Positions 54,121 to 63,850 of a stretch of 64,000 nucleotides of DNA are shown piece by piece. The translations under genes and the position numbers were made by a program. The DNA is from Flagellimonas pelagia (GTDB lineage Bacteria; Bacteroidota; Bacteroidia; Flavobacteriales; Flavobacteriaceae), in assembly GCF_003584135.1 (NCBI RefSeq), contig NZ_QXFI01000026.1, forward strand, positions 1 to 64,000. Direction: 5' to 3'. Positions within the stretch are counted from its first letter, which is position 1; each line of letters starts with the position of its first letter. The notes under the pieces are model-generated. The model ran no database searches. It saw only the letters and a program-made list of their open reading frames with translations, and was not told the DNA's origin.

Positions 54121-54249
54121 AAAGTTGTCCAAAATGGAGTGAAAACCGTTATTCTGAATTTATTTCAGAATCGTAGATTTTCTTCAGCAAATTTGAATGA
54201 GAACCTGAAATCGTTTCAGGTTGACAAATGTAGCATTTTGGACAACTTT
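54121..54249. repeat. 129-bp element with 16-bp terminal inverted repeats
   Basis: Perfect inverted ends AAAGTTGTCCAAAATG (54121-54136) and its complement (54234-54249) enclose two further perfect hairpins: ATTCTGAA/TTCAGAAT (54151-54158 with 54164-54171) and AACCTGAAA/TTTCAGGTT (54202-54210 with 54214-54222). Both inner hairpins have a CTGAA...TTCAG core. GAAT occurs on both outer sides (54116-54119 and 54250-54253), one base off being an exact flanking duplication. It fills almost the whole gap between two minus-strand genes. It could be a MITE/REP-like element or a structured leader/terminator. Confidence 0.7.
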
Positions 54250-54260
54250 GAATGAATTCT

Positions 54261-56414
54261 TTAATCTTTAAACTCTTTCAACACGGCTTGGTTGGGAAGC
54301 TCATCGTACCCCATATTATAAAAGGTGAACCCAAAGATATCGGCATACTGTTCTATGGTCTTGCTCACAGGGGTTCCTGCACCATGGCCTGCATTGGTCT
54401 CGATTCTAATTAAGGTTGGGGCAGTTCCCGCTTGCTTTTCCTGAAGCTCTGCCGCAAACTTAAAGCTATGTGCTGGAACCACCCTGTCGTCATGGTCGCC
54501 CGTGGTCACCAAAGTGGCCGGATAGGAAACCCCTTCCTTCACATTATGGACAGGGGAATAGCCTTTTATATATTTGAACATTTCCTCGCTATCCTCGGAA
54601 GTTCCATAATCGTAGGCCCAACCGGCACCAGCGGTAAAGGTATGGTAGCGCAACATGTCCATGACCCCAACAGCGGGTAGGGCAACCTGCATCAAATCTG
54701 GTCGCTGGGTCATTGTGGCACCGACCAACAATCCTCCGTTGGATCCACCACGGATGGCCAAATATTCTTTGGAAGTATAGTTTTCGGATATCAAATACTC
54801 CGCTGCGGCAATAAAGTCATCAAACACATTTTGCTTTTGGAGCTTGGTCCCGGCGTCGTGCCATTTTTTACCATATTCCCCACCACCTCTCAGGTTGGGC
54901 ACGGCATAAACACCACCTTGCTCCATCCAAACGGCATTCACAATGCTGAAGGAAGGGGTCAAGCTGATGTTGAACCCGCCATAACCATACAGAATGGTCG
55001 GATTTTTACCGTTGAGTTCCAACCCTTTTTTATAGGTGATGATCATGGGAACTTTGGTGCCGTCCTTGGAAGTATAGAAAACCTGTTTGGACTCATAATC
55101 GTCTGGATTGAAATCGATTTGGGGCTTCCAATACTGCTCGTATTCCCCGGTTTCCACATTGTACTTGTACAAAGATCCAGGGGTGTTGTAATTGGTAAAG
55201 GAGAAGTAAAAATCTTTGTCCTCTTTTTTGCCACCAAAGCCTCCGGCGCTTCCTACACCGGGCAATTTGATTTCGCGTACCAATTTTCCATCGTAATCAT
55301 ACTGTAATACTTTAGAAATGGCATCGACCATATACTCTGTGAAGAAATAGCCTCCGCCAGTACCTGCGGTCAGTACGTTTTCAGTTTCGGGAATCAAGTC
55401 TTCCCAATGATCCGGAGTTGGGTTGGAAGCATCTACCACGACCACTTTTTTATTGGGAGCATCCCGATCGGTAACCAAGTAAAGCTTGGAGCCTTCATTA
55501 TCGATGACATAAGTATCGGAATCGGTATCATCCAAAATAGTGACCAATTTTGGGTCTGCTTCTGAAAGATCCATCAGGTATAGTTTGTTGCCCGAAGTGG
55601 ATATGGAAGCCGATATGAATAAATATTTTTGGTCTTCGGAAACATAGCCACCCACATATCGGTGTTTTTCCTCGGGGGTGCCTCCGAAAATGATTTTATC
55701 CTCGGATTGGGGTGTTCCCAATTGATGATAATACAGTTTATGTTGGTCCGTCTTCGCTGAAAGCTCACTTCCTTTTGGCTTGTCGTAGCTGGAGTAGAAG
55801 AAACCATCGTTTCCTTTCCATGAAATGCCACTGAACTTAATGTCGACCAATGTGTCTTCCACAACTTCTTTCGTTTCGGCATCGATGACGATACCTTTTC
55901 GCCAGTCGCTACCTCCTTCGGAAATCAGATAGGCCGCCTTGGAACCATCCTTAGTAAAACTGAGGCCCATCAGCGAAGTAGTGCCATCTTCAGAAAAAGT
56001 ATTGGGATCTAGGAAGACCTCCTCTTTGCCATCGTCCTTTTTTCGATAGACCACATATTGGTTCTGCAGGCCGTTGTTTTTATAATAGTAGGTATAATCA
56101 CCCTCTTTGAACGGGGAACCCACTTTTTCATAGTTCCACAATTTTTCCAGGCGCTTTTTCAGATCTTCCCGAAATGGGATTTTTTCCAAGTACCCGAAGG
56201 TTGTTGTATTTTGTTCTTTAACCCAGGCCTCGGTTTCGGCGCTACGGTCATCTTCCAGCCAACGGTAGGGGTCTTTGACCTCGGTTCCAAAATAGGTGTC
56301 GACCGTGTCGACCTTTTTAGTAGTGGGATAGTTCACGGTAATGGGTTCTCTTTTAGTGGTTTTTTGGCAGGCCGTCAGTAAAACGATAACAGCCAATAGA
56401 CTTGCGTTTTTCAT
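54261..56414 (-). CDS. Prolyl oligopeptidase (S9A), lipoprotein
   Basis: 717 aa. It cleaves after proline in short peptides. The N-terminus [20 protein letters not shown] is a lipoprotein signal with lipobox LTAC, so it is membrane-anchored on the periplasmic side; ATG 56414 is chosen for this. Beta-propeller about 80-440, hydrolase domain about 1-75 and 445-717. Triad: S558 in GGSNGG, Asp in TTGDHDDRV (about 640-643), H677 in NAGHGAG, spacing as in known prolyl oligopeptidases. Stop is 12 bp from the palindromic element. Confidence 0.95.
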   Translation of the reverse strand: MKNASLLAVIVLLTACQKTTKREPITVNYPTTKKVDTVDTYFGTEVKDPYRWLEDDRSAETEAWVKEQNTTTFGYLEKIPFREDLKKRLEKLWNYEKVGSPFKEGDYTYYYKNNGLQNQYVVYRKKDDGKEEVFLDPNTFSEDGTTSLMGLSFTKDGSKAAYLISEGGSDWRKGIVIDAETKEVVEDTLVDIKFSGISWKGNDGFFYSSYDKPKGSELSAKTDQHKLYYHQLGTPQSEDKIIFGGTPEEKHRYVGGYVSEDQKYLFISASISTSGNKLYLMDLSEADPKLVTILDDTDSDTYVIDNEGSKLYLVTDRDAPNKKVVVVDASNPTPDHWEDLIPETENVLTAGTGGGYFFTEYMVDAISKVLQYDYDGKLVREIKLPGVGSAGGFGGKKEDKDFYFSFTNYNTPGSLYKYNVETGEYEQYWKPQIDFNPDDYESKQVFYTSKDGTKVPMIITYKKGLELNGKNPTILYGYGGFNISLTPSFSIVNAVWMEQGGVYAVPNLRGGGEYGKKWHDAGTKLQKQNVFDDFIAAAEYLISENYTSKEYLAIRGGSNGGLLVGATMTQRPDLMQVALPAVGVMDMLRYHTFTAGAGWAYDYGTSEDSEEMFKYIKGYSPVHNVKEGVSYPATLVTTGDHDDRVVPAHSFKFAAELQEKQAGTAPTLIRIETNAGHGAGTPVSKTIEQYADIFGFTFYNMGYDELPNQAVLKEFKD

Positions 56415-56490
56415 TTTTATCAGATTGATTCTGATAAAAATACCATAAAACAAACAATTCTATCGGCTGCTTGAAAAGCTTTAACGAATT

Positions 56491-57504
56491 TTATGAAATA
56501 GCTTCGGAAGTATTGGAAACCAGATTGTTTTCCACCAAATACTCCGCAATCTGAACGGCATTGGTAGCGGCCCCTTTTCTTAGGTTGTCGGCCACGATCC
56601 ACATGTTCAGGGTGTTGGGTTGGGTCTCGTCCCTTCGGATGCGCCCTACGAAAACCTCATCCTTTCCATTGGCGAACATAGGCATGGGGTAGGTGTTGGT
56701 GGCCGTGTTATCCTGAACCACCACCCCGGGCATTTCGCTCAATATTTTTCTTATTTCGGCTAGGTCAAAATCGTTGTGGAACTCCACGTTCACCGATTCC
56801 GAGTGCCCTCCAGCAGTAGGGATGCGGACTGCGGTAGCCGTAACGGAAAAGGTACGATCGTCCAATATTTTTTGGGGCTCACGGGCCAATTTCATCTCTT
56901 CTTTGGTATAGCCGTTTTCAAGGAACACATCACAGTGTGGCAATGCATTTCTGTTGATGGGATACGGATAGGCCATTTCCCCCTCGATGCCAGCGGCTTC
57001 ATTTTCCATTTGTTGCACGGCTTTTACACCGGTTCCGGAAACGGATTGATAGGTGGAGACCACCACGCGTTTCATTTGGTATTTTTTGTGCAAGGGATCC
57101 AAGACCATCACTAGTTGAATGGTGGAACAATTGGGGTTGGCAATGATTTTGTCCTCGGGCGTCAATGTATCCGCATTAATTTCCGGCACCACCAATTTTT
57201 TGGTGGGATCCATCCTCCAGGCTGAAGAGTTATCGATTACCGTAGTACCGACCTCTGCAAATTTTGGTGCCCATTCCAATGAAGTGTCCCCACCTGCGGA
57301 AAAAATGGCAATATCGGGTTGCGCGGCAACAGCATCGGCCAAACCGATTACCGTGTATTCTTCATTTTTATAGGATAGTTTTTTTCCCACGGAACGCTCC
57401 GAGGCGACCAACAACAATTCGGTTATGGGGAAGTTGCGTTCTTCCAATACTTTCAACATGACTTCGCCGACCATTCCGGTGGCTCCAACAACTGCTACTT
57501 TCAT
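56491..57504 (-). CDS. asd: Aspartate-semialdehyde dehydrogenase
   Basis: 337 aa, cytoplasmic. It reduces aspartyl phosphate to aspartate semialdehyde with NADPH, the branch point to lysine/diaminopimelate, threonine and methionine. NADP-binding start VAVVGATGMVGEVML, catalytic Cys in IANPNCSTIQLV, substrate/catalytic His in AGGHSESVNVEF, and RRDETQPNTLNMWIVADNLRKGAA near the C-terminus are all standard. It is monocistronic by spacing (about 75 nt before prolyl oligopeptidase, 190 nt after mscL). Preceded by AT-rich DNA without a clear promoter match. Confidence 0.97.
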   Translation of the reverse strand: MKVAVVGATGMVGEVMLKVLEERNFPITELLLVASERSVGKKLSYKNEEYTVIGLADAVAAQPDIAIFSAGGDTSLEWAPKFAEVGTTVIDNSSAWRMDPTKKLVVPEINADTLTPEDKIIANPNCSTIQLVMVLDPLHKKYQMKRVVVSTYQSVSGTGVKAVQQMENEAAGIEGEMAYPYPINRNALPHCDVFLENGYTKEEMKLAREPQKILDDRTFSVTATAVRIPTAGGHSESVNVEFHNDFDLAEIRKILSEMPGVVVQDNTATNTYPMPMFANGKDEVFVGRIRRDETQPNTLNMWIVADNLRKGAATNAVQIAEYLVENNLVSNTSEAIS

Positions 57505-57604
57505 CGTAATCTAATTTCTTGACGCAAAGGTAGTCCAGTCAACGGTTTAAACAAGCTTTTTCATATTGAATAATCAAAAAATAACAAAATGTTATAAATA
57601 AAAC

Positions 57605-57642
57605 AACCATCAACATGTCTGCGAAACACATTGATGGTTTTT
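57605..57642. terminator. Terminator hairpin downstream of mscL
   Basis: Stem AACCATCAA (57605-57613) / TTGATGGTT (57631-57639), 17-nt loop that can pair further (TGT/ACA), T run on the plus strand and a T-rich GTTTTATTTA on the minus strand. It should end mscL transcription (minus). Confidence 0.65.
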
Positions 57643-57694
57643 AATGATTATTGTGGTATAGCGGTCGTACCGATTTTATAGATACGTACGATTC

Positions 57695-58102
57695 TTATTT
57701 CTTCAACAAATCGCGAATCTCTGCCAACAACTCCTCTTGGGTAGGCCCTTTTGGAGCTTCTGGTGCAGGCTCTTCCTTCTTTTTCATTTTGTTCACGCCC
57801 TTAACGATCATGAACATTACAAAGGCAACGATCAAGAAGTCGATTACATTGGTCAGGAATTCACCATATTTGACGGCGATTTCCCCGACTGTTTCCCCGG
57901 CATCGTTAACGGTACCTTCTGTAATCACGTATTTTAAATCGTTAAAGTCTGATTTGAAAACTAGTCCGATCAATGGTGAAACAATTCCACCGGTGAAGGA
58001 TGAAACCACCTTATTGAAAGCGGCACCCATAACGAAACCTACTGCGATATCCACTAGGTTTCCTTTCATTGCAAAGTCCTTAAACTCTTTTAAAAATCCC
58101 AT
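57695..58102 (-). CDS. mscL: Large-conductance mechanosensitive channel
   Basis: 135 aa, inner membrane pentamer that opens under membrane tension to release solutes during osmotic downshock. N-terminal helix MGFLKEFKDFAMKGNLVDIA leads into the pore-lining first helix (VGFVMGAAFNKVVSSFTGGI). The periplasmic loop is about 45-80, the second helix FLIVAFVMFMIVKGVN, and the cytoplasmic C-terminal helix is charged (TQEELLAEIRDLLKK). Length and order match the family. Confidence 0.97.
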   Translation of the reverse strand: MGFLKEFKDFAMKGNLVDIAVGFVMGAAFNKVVSSFTGGIVSPLIGLVFKSDFNDLKYVITEGTVNDAGETVGEIAVKYGEFLTNVIDFLIVAFVMFMIVKGVNKMKKKEEPAPEAPKGPTQEELLAEIRDLLKK

Positions 58103-58176
58103 ATAGTTGTTGAGTATTGGTTAATGATAAACAAATTAAACAAAAAAGGGGTTTGTTCGACGAAAAAGTTAAAAAA

Positions 58177-59286
58177 TCATTCATTCAAAAGCTCTCGTTT
58201 TACCCTTTGTGATATAGCTGTTAGGATTTCATAGGAAATGGTTTGGGCCGAAGAAGCAAATTGTTCCGCTGAACTTTCGGGACCAAAAACGATGACTTCG
58301 TCCCCTTCGGCACAGTCAATATCCGTAACATCTACCATGATCATGTCCATGCACACATTCCCAATTATGGGGGCTTTTTTCCCATGGATTAGTATGGAAG
58401 CTTTACCTTTTCCGTACTGTCTGCCAATGCCATCCGCATGCCCAATGGGCAGAGTGGCCGTTTTTCGGGCGCGTTCAGATTTGAAGGCCCTGTTGTACCC
58501 AACCGATTCGTTGGCCGGAATTTCATGGATCTGGGATATAATGGTCTTCAGGGTGGCAATGGGTTTCAGTTTGGCATCCACGGCCGCTTCATTGCCATAA
58601 CCATACAGGCCGATACCGCTTCGGACCATTTCAAATTGGGCCTCGGGATAATTGATGATACCCGAAGTATTGAGCATATGCCGCATGGGAGAATCGCCCA
58701 ACTTTTGGGCAAGTTCATCGCTCAACGCCAAAAAGGAATTGATCTGATTGTTACTGAAAGCCTTTTCATCAGGATCTTCAGATGCAGCCAAATGTGAAAA
58801 GAACGAAACCACCTTTATCTCTTGACAGTCCTTTATTTGAGCAGCCATTTGATCTAGGTCTGCTTTCTGGAATCCTAAACGGTTAAGTCCCGTGTTGAAT
58901 TTGATGTGTACAGGATAATCCTTCTGTTTTTTTGTCTTGGCTGTTGAAACAAATTGTTCCAAAATTTTTAGGGAGTAAATGTTGGGCTCTAGGCAACGGT
59001 CTATCATCTCGTCAAAATTGGCCGCCAAAGGGTGGAGTACCAATATCGGAGTTTTGATGCCAGCATTGCGCAGCAAAGATCCTTCCACAACATAGGCCAC
59101 GGCAAAATAATCCACACCCAAACTTTCCAATTTTTTTGCAATGGCCACCATGTCACTGCCATAGGCAAACGCCTTTACCACAGCCATAAATTTGGTGGTC
59201 GGGGCTATTCTGGAGCGTAAATAACGGTAATTGTGTTCCAAGGCCGAAAGGTCCAGCACCAAGGTGGTTTCACCGACCTTACCCAT
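58177..59286 (-). CDS. alr: Alanine racemase
   Basis: 369 aa, PLP enzyme that makes D-alanine for peptidoglycan. PLP lysine K38 in [12 protein letters not shown] (the classical form is KADAYGHG), substrate-side Tyr in SVGYNRAF, further signature [10 protein letters not shown] and the C-terminal [17 protein letters not shown], where the Met-Asp pair lies near the active site. It overlaps the upstream tdk by 8 bp, so the two are translated from one message. Confidence 0.96.
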   Translation of the reverse strand: MGKVGETTLVLDLSALEHNYRYLRSRIAPTTKFMAVVKAFAYGSDMVAIAKKLESLGVDYFAVAYVVEGSLLRNAGIKTPILVLHPLAANFDEMIDRCLEPNIYSLKILEQFVSTAKTKKQKDYPVHIKFNTGLNRLGFQKADLDQMAAQIKDCQEIKVVSFFSHLAASEDPDEKAFSNNQINSFLALSDELAQKLGDSPMRHMLNTSGIINYPEAQFEMVRSGIGLYGYGNEAAVDAKLKPIATLKTIISQIHEIPANESVGYNRAFKSERARKTATLPIGHADGIGRQYGKGKASILIHGKKAPIIGNVCMDMIMVDVTDIDCAEGDEVIVFGPESSAEQFASSAQTISYEILTAISQRVKRELLNE

Positions 59287-59923
59287 TGGAGGTATCTTTT
59301 TTGGGATCTATTTCTTCCGATTCCACATCCATTTGACTTACTTTTTCTCTCAGCATGGCCTTAAAAAATGCGGCCCGGCTCAAGGGTTCGTATTCCTCGG
59401 TTTCGCCCAAAAGCACCAACTTGTCATTCCGGGATTTTCTAAAACTGTAATTGGCCAGGTTTCCGGTGCGGGTGCAAACGGCATGTACCTTGGTCACATA
59501 TTCGGCGGTTGCCATGAGTGCGGGCATGGGCCCAAAAGGATTGCCCTTAAAGTCCATGTCCAATCCGGCCACCACAACCCGGACACCCTTGTTGGCCAAA
59601 TCGTTGCAGACGGTAACAATCTCATCATCAAAAAATTGGGCCTCGTCAATGCCCACCACGTCACAGTCATCCGCCAAAAGACGGATATTTGCCGCAGCCG
59701 GTACAGGGGTAGATCGGATTTCATTGGCATCGTGGGACACCACCATTTCTTCATGGTAACGGGTATCCACAATAGGTTTGAAAATTTCCACTTTCTGTTT
59801 GGCAAACTGTGCCCTTTTCAGTCGTCGGATGAGTTCTTCGGTCTTTCCAGAAAACATGGAACCGCATATTACTTCAATCCATCCAAACTGTTCTTTATGG
59901 TTTACCGTGTTTTCGAGAAACAT
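59279..59923 (-). CDS. tdk: Thymidine kinase
   Basis: 214 aa. It phosphorylates thymidine (salvage). P-loop [15 protein letters not shown] (about 21-35), Walker [13 protein letters not shown] with the catalytic Glu, zinc-site Cys in [12 protein letters not shown] region, nucleoside-binding loop [19 protein letters not shown] 59923 ([19 protein letters not shown]) is preferred to an in-frame start 18 codons upstream because the latter lies beside the probable promoter. Overlaps alr by 8 bp. Confidence 0.95.
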   Translation of the reverse strand: MFLENTVNHKEQFGWIEVICGSMFSGKTEELIRRLKRAQFAKQKVEIFKPIVDTRYHEEMVVSHDANEIRSTPVPAAANIRLLADDCDVVGIDEAQFFDDEIVTVCNDLANKGVRVVVAGLDMDFKGNPFGPMPALMATAEYVTKVHAVCTRTGNLANYSFRKSRNDKLVLLGETEEYEPLSRAAFFKAMLREKVSQMDVESEEIDPKKDTSNG

Positions 59924-59974
59924 ACCGTATTTTTGAAAGAAATTGTGTGTTTTCCCGTTATATTGGGACAGCCA

Positions 59975-59982
59975 CAAAGCTA
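59975..59982 (-). promoter_or_regulatory. Candidate -7 box for tdk-alr
   Basis: The minus strand reads TAGCTTTG (TAnnTTTG). A TTG at 60009-60007 gives a spacer of 24 nt, slightly long. Predicted leader about 45 nt to ATG 59923. Confidence 0.5.
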
Positions 59983-60079
59983 GTAAAAAAATGTACCCCT
60001 CTCTTTCAATTGAATTTTAACCTTTTGTTCATAGGGGGATTGGCAAAATGATTTTATTTTTATAGGAAAGAAATTAGCT

Positions 60080-60757
60080 ATGATACGGAAATTGCGGGAA
60101 GAATTGATAAAACTATCTACAGAGATCATCACGGCAAGGGAAGATTCCGACCTTACCCAACTATATGAAAAGTCCAAGGAGATTTACGAAAAGTTGGCCG
60201 TTCTCAAATTCATTGACGAAAAGTTGGCCGATGTTCAAGTCGATGTTTCCAAAAATGTGATTGCTTCACGGTTTGAAAAAATGGCCAATGCTGTGTTGAG
60301 CGGTAATATTGCCGTGCCCGAAAGCAATCCACATGACGAGGACATCATGACACCAGGAATGGACACCATCAAGCACATGGTTTCGGAAATGCCTTCTGAA
60401 GCGGCACTGGAACAAGTTTTTGCCGAGTTTGTGGCCAAACCGGAGTTCATCAAAAATGATAAGGATATAGTTACTCCAACGAGTACGTCTTCATCCAATC
60501 CTTCAAAATCCTTGAACGATAAATTGGGCAAGGACCTCCAGGTAGGGCTGAACGATAAGCTTGCCTTTGTGAAGCACTTGTTCAATAACAGCATGGAGGA
60601 TTATACTAGGGTGTTGTCGCAGTTGAATACCATCGATACCGAGGAGCGTTCCATATCCTTCATCAACAACATGGTAAAACCGGAGTACAATAACTGGGAG
60701 GGCAAGGAAGAGTATGAAACCCGGTTCTTTTCTTTGATTGAAAGAAGGTTCGCCTAA
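60080..60757 (+). CDS. Conserved protein of unknown function
   Basis: 225 aa, cytoplasmic by sequence (no signal or membrane segment). Helical, charged N-terminus (MIRKLREELIKLSTEIITAR), a middle linker rich in Ser/Thr/Pro (about 130-147), and a compact C-terminal block (about 150-225) containing GLNDKLAFVKHLFNNSMEDY and VKPEYNNWEGKEEYETRF. I have the impression that this C-terminal block is widely kept in Flavobacteriia, but I assign no function. The AT-rich leader is shared with divergent tdk; rsmI follows after 49 nt. Confidence 0.8.
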   Translation: MIRKLREELIKLSTEIITAREDSDLTQLYEKSKEIYEKLAVLKFIDEKLADVQVDVSKNVIASRFEKMANAVLSGNIAVPESNPHDEDIMTPGMDTIKHMVSEMPSEAALEQVFAEFVAKPEFIKNDKDIVTPTSTSSSNPSKSLNDKLGKDLQVGLNDKLAFVKHLFNNSMEDYTRVLSQLNTIDTEERSISFINNMVKPEYNNWEGKEEYETRFFSLIERRFA

Positions 60758-60794
60758 TTTTCACTTTTCAGATTCCATTTTAACAAGAAGCTAG

Positions 60795-60802
60795 TACCTT
60801 TG
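60795..60802 (+). promoter_or_regulatory. Candidate -7 box immediately before rsmI
   Basis: TACCTTTG matches TAnnTTTG only 4 nt before the rsmI ATG, so transcription would begin at or next to the start codon. No clear -33 TTG at normal spacing. Confidence 0.35.
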
Positions 60803-60806
60803 GTGT

Positions 60807-61478
60807 ATGGGAAAACTGTATCTGGTTCCAACACCAATAGGAAATCTTGAAGATATGACCCTCAGGGCCATCAAGGTATTGAAGGAGGTGGATGTGGTGT
60901 TGGCGGAAGATACCCGCACCAGTGGCAAGTTGCTCAAGCATTTCGATATCGGCACACCGCTTCAAAGTCATCACATGCACAACGAGCACAAGCAAGTGGA
61001 AGCCTTGGTCCAAAAACTTAAAGGAGGTGTCACATATGCCTTGATTTCCGACGCGGGAACCCCTGCCATTTCGGACCCTGGATTTTTATTGACCCGCGCC
61101 TGTGTGGAAAATCATATTGAGGTAGAGTGTTTGCCCGGTGCCACAGCCTTTGTACCCGCCTTGGTGAACAGTGGGCTCCCGAACGACCGATTCGTTTTTG
61201 AAGGATTTTTGCCCATAAAAAAAGGACGTCAGACCCGTTTGCAACAGCTGGCAGAGGAATCCCGTACCATGGTATTTTACGAATCGCCCCATAAACTCTT
61301 GAAGACCCTTGCCCAATTTGTGGAATATTTTGGGGAGGATAGGCCTGTTTCAGTTTCAAGGGAACTCACCAAACTGTACGAAGAAACCGTTAGGGGCACA
61401 TTGGCGGAAGTCCTTCAACATTTTACTGACAAACCTCCCAAAGGAGAATTTGTGGTTGTGGTCGGCGGCAAGAAATAA
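60807..61478 (+). CDS. rsmI: 16S rRNA (cytidine-1402 2'-O)-methyltransferase
   Basis: 223 aa, tetrapyrrole-methylase fold. It methylates the ribose of C1402 in the decoding centre using SAM. Start MGKLYLVPTPIGNLEDMTLR is diagnostic; other signatures are VLAEDTRTSGKLLKH, ALISDAGTPAISDPGFLL and PGATAFVPALVNSGLPND. The C-terminal extension of longer homologues is absent, as usual for short forms. It is followed 30 nt later by a secreted hydrolase gene. Confidence 0.96.
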   Translation: MGKLYLVPTPIGNLEDMTLRAIKVLKEVDVVLAEDTRTSGKLLKHFDIGTPLQSHHMHNEHKQVEALVQKLKGGVTYALISDAGTPAISDPGFLLTRACVENHIEVECLPGATAFVPALVNSGLPNDRFVFEGFLPIKKGRQTRLQQLAEESRTMVFYESPHKLLKTLAQFVEYFGEDRPVSVSRELTKLYEETVRGTLAEVLQHFTDKPPKGEFVVVVGGKK

Positions 61479-61508
61479 AGAGTATATTTATTTCTAAATA
61501 CCAACCCT

Positions 61509-62540
61509 ATGAAAACCAAGCTCTTTACCTGTTTCTTTTTGATTTGTGTAGCGCTTTTTGGTCAAAACAACCATTCCGTTGTGGACGAAATCAACCTAAC
61601 CGATTACAAGGCTGGTACCATTAACAGAATTTGGCTTCAATTGGGTGATGATGGGTTTTCTAATCCGATTATGATACCCGTGATCATTGCCAAAGGATCA
61701 GGAGAGGGTGAAGTTTTGGGATTGACAGCATCCATACATGGAAATGAACTGAACGGGATTCCCATCATTCAAAACGTGATAGCCTCTTTAGATGCTACCA
61801 AAATGAAAGGAATCGTTGTGGCCATTCCGGGACTGAACCCCTTGGCCATTGCCAACAACCAACGCGAATTCATCGATCTACAAGATTTGAACCGTTTGTT
61901 CCCCGGAAAAAAGAATGGCAATCGCTCCCAACAAATGGCCTATCAGATTGCCCAAAAGGTGATTCCCCTTTTCAACTATCATGTGGACTTGCACACGGCA
62001 AGTTTCGGGCGGGTGAACAGTCTGTATGGTCGTGGCGATATGCAGGATGATACTTTATCGACCATGCTGCGTATTTTGGAGCCGGACATCATTGTTTCCA
62101 ACAAAGGGGTTGCCAGTTTTGGCGAAGCCAGCGGATTGACCATGCGGGCGTATGCCATATCCAAAGGTGTAAAGAGCATTACCTTGGAATACGGAAATCC
62201 CCAGGTATACCAACAAGATATGATCGAACGGGGCACCAAAGGGGTAACGGATCTTTTAAAATGGCTTGGATTTACCCAGGGAACCGTGACCGTTCCACCT
62301 GCCAGAAACGTATGTTCCAAATCGTACTGGATCTTTACCCAAAAAGGAGGATATTTGGATGTATTGGTCGATTTGGGCCAAAAAGTAAAAAAGGGTGACC
62401 CTATCGGTATTCTAAAAGATCCTTTTGGCGAAGTGGTTGAAGAAGTCAATGCCCCTGAAGATGGCATTGTAATAGGTAAAAGCAGCAACCCGGTCAATAT
62501 TTCAGGGGGTAGAGTCATCCATTTGGGTATTTTGGAATAG
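61509..62540 (+). CDS. Secreted succinylglutamate desuccinylase/aspartoacylase-like protein
   Basis: 343 aa. Signal peptide about 1-19 (MKTKLFTCFFLICVALFGQ). Zinc-site motif HGNELNG with H and E (about 78-81) and a third ligand in YHVDLHTAS, the AstE/AspA plan within the M14-like fold. C-terminal barrel-like domain (about 265-343, GGYLDVLVDLGQKVKKGDPI) resembles a lipoyl/HlyD-type motif common in this subfamily. Substrate not assigned; the exported location argues against intracellular arginine catabolism. Confidence 0.88.
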   Translation: MKTKLFTCFFLICVALFGQNNHSVVDEINLTDYKAGTINRIWLQLGDDGFSNPIMIPVIIAKGSGEGEVLGLTASIHGNELNGIPIIQNVIASLDATKMKGIVVAIPGLNPLAIANNQREFIDLQDLNRLFPGKKNGNRSQQMAYQIAQKVIPLFNYHVDLHTASFGRVNSLYGRGDMQDDTLSTMLRILEPDIIVSNKGVASFGEASGLTMRAYAISKGVKSITLEYGNPQVYQQDMIERGTKGVTDLLKWLGFTQGTVTVPPARNVCSKSYWIFTQKGGYLDVLVDLGQKVKKGDPIGILKDPFGEVVEEVNAPEDGIVIGKSSNPVNISGGRVIHLGILE

Positions 62541-62606
62541 ATATCAGCAATCAACATTCAAGAAAGGATTTGTCCGTTCCACCGACTTTTTTCAAAACAG
62601 CCTATT

Positions 62607-63182
62607 GTGGAAGCGTTATTGCAAAAGATCAGAGATTGTAAGGCATGTTCGGAGCATTTGCCGCTCGGCCCAAGACCTATTGTTGCCGCAAACCCAAAGG
62701 CAAGGATTCTCATTATCGGACATGCTCCCGGAACCAAAGTCCACCAAACGGGCATTCCATGGGATGATCAAAGTGGGAAACAACTGCGCAAATGGATGGG
62801 TGTAACGGACGAGGAGTTTTATGATGAGACCCAAATTGCACAAATACCCATGGGATTTTGTTATCCTGGTAAGGGAAAATCTGGCGACCTGCCTCCACGG
62901 ACGGAATGTGCGCCTCTGTGGCACCAATCCCTTTTGGAGAAAATGCCCAATTTGAAACTGACACTTCTGATAGGGCAGCATTCACAGCGCTATTACTTGG
63001 GAAATGAAAGACAGAAGAATTTAACCGAGACCGTTAAAAACTACAAAGCATATTTGCCCCAATATTTTGTCTTGCCCCATCCATCACCCAGAAATCGGTT
63101 TTGGTTGGGCAAAAACCCTTGGTTTGGGGAAGAAGTGTTGTCAGAGTTACAGCACATAATCGCGTACCATCTAACAGACTGA
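62607..63182 (+). CDS. Uracil-DNA-glycosylase-family protein
   Basis: 191 aa from a GTG start (no in-frame ATG nearby). N-terminal Cys pair CKAC is like the iron-sulfur ligands of family 4/5 enzymes. IIGHAPGTKVHQTGIPW corresponds to the GEAPG-type motif A, but with His-Ala-Pro in place of Glu-Ala-Pro. C-terminal LPHPSPRNRFWL matches motif B (HPS). A stand-alone repair enzyme or a relative with altered activity; the second Cys pair of the cluster is not obvious, so the iron-sulfur centre may be absent. Confidence 0.8.
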   Translation: MEALLQKIRDCKACSEHLPLGPRPIVAANPKARILIIGHAPGTKVHQTGIPWDDQSGKQLRKWMGVTDEEFYDETQIAQIPMGFCYPGKGKSGDLPPRTECAPLWHQSLLEKMPNLKLTLLIGQHSQRYYLGNERQKNLTETVKNYKAYLPQYFVLPHPSPRNRFWLGKNPWFGEEVLSELQHIIAYHLTD

Positions 63183-63192
63183 GGCCTAAAAC

Positions 63193-63795
63193 TTAGTATC
63201 TAGACCCATCATGTTTCCCCTTTTCCCAGCCATGTTTGCCTAGATAGAGTTCGGCACTTTCCACGGCCCCATCCTCAATGGAAGTCCCCATGGAATCATT
63301 CCAACGGTTGAGGTAACCAAACAAGGAGATAACCCCCAACATTTCCACGATTTCCCCTTCGTTCCAAAATTGGTAAAGCCTATCCTTGATGTTCTTGGTA
63401 ACGGCATTTGGGACTTGCGAAGCGGCCAACGAAAAATCGAGTGCGGCACGTTCCGCTTCGGAAAAGGCAGGATGGGTACGGTATTCCCAAATATTATCCA
63501 ATTGCTCCTGCTCGGCCCCATACCGTTCCGCGGCCCTAATGGCATGGGCCTGACAATAGCGACATCCTGTGGCGTTGCTACTCACCCAGGCAATCATTCG
63601 TTTTAGGGCAGAGGTCACGCGACCTTCATTGGCCATCACCGCCTTGTTGAGGTTGATGAAGGCTTTTGAAATGGCTGGCCGATGTTGCATCGTTAATACC
63701 GAATTGGGGCAAAACCCCAAGGTTTCATTAAAGAATTCAGCCAGTTTTTTGGTTTCCGGATCATGATTCGGGTCAAGGGGATTTACTAAAGCCAT
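63193..63795 (-). CDS. AhpD/carboxymuconolactone-decarboxylase-like peroxidase-related protein
   Basis: 200 aa. The redox motif CRYCQAHAIRAAERYG (CxxCxxxH, mid-protein) is that of AhpD-like alkylhydroperoxidases. The preceding helix (ALKRMIAWVSSNATG) and following LDNIWEYRTHPAFSEAERAA fit the uncharacterised peroxidase-related subfamily. ATG 63795 (MALVNPLDPNHDP) is chosen; an in-frame start 19 codons upstream would overlap the divergent OsmC-like gene. Its neighbour is also a peroxide-defence-type protein. Confidence 0.88.
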   Translation of the reverse strand: MALVNPLDPNHDPETKKLAEFFNETLGFCPNSVLTMQHRPAISKAFINLNKAVMANEGRVTSALKRMIAWVSSNATGCRYCQAHAIRAAERYGAEQEQLDNIWEYRTHPAFSEAERAALDFSLAASQVPNAVTKNIKDRLYQFWNEGEIVEMLGVISLFGYLNRWNDSMGTSIEDGAVESAELYLGKHGWEKGKHDGSRY

Positions 63796-63850
63796 GGATG
63801 ATATTTTTAATCGTATTTTTGGACTATACAAGAAACAAAAATTTGACTTC

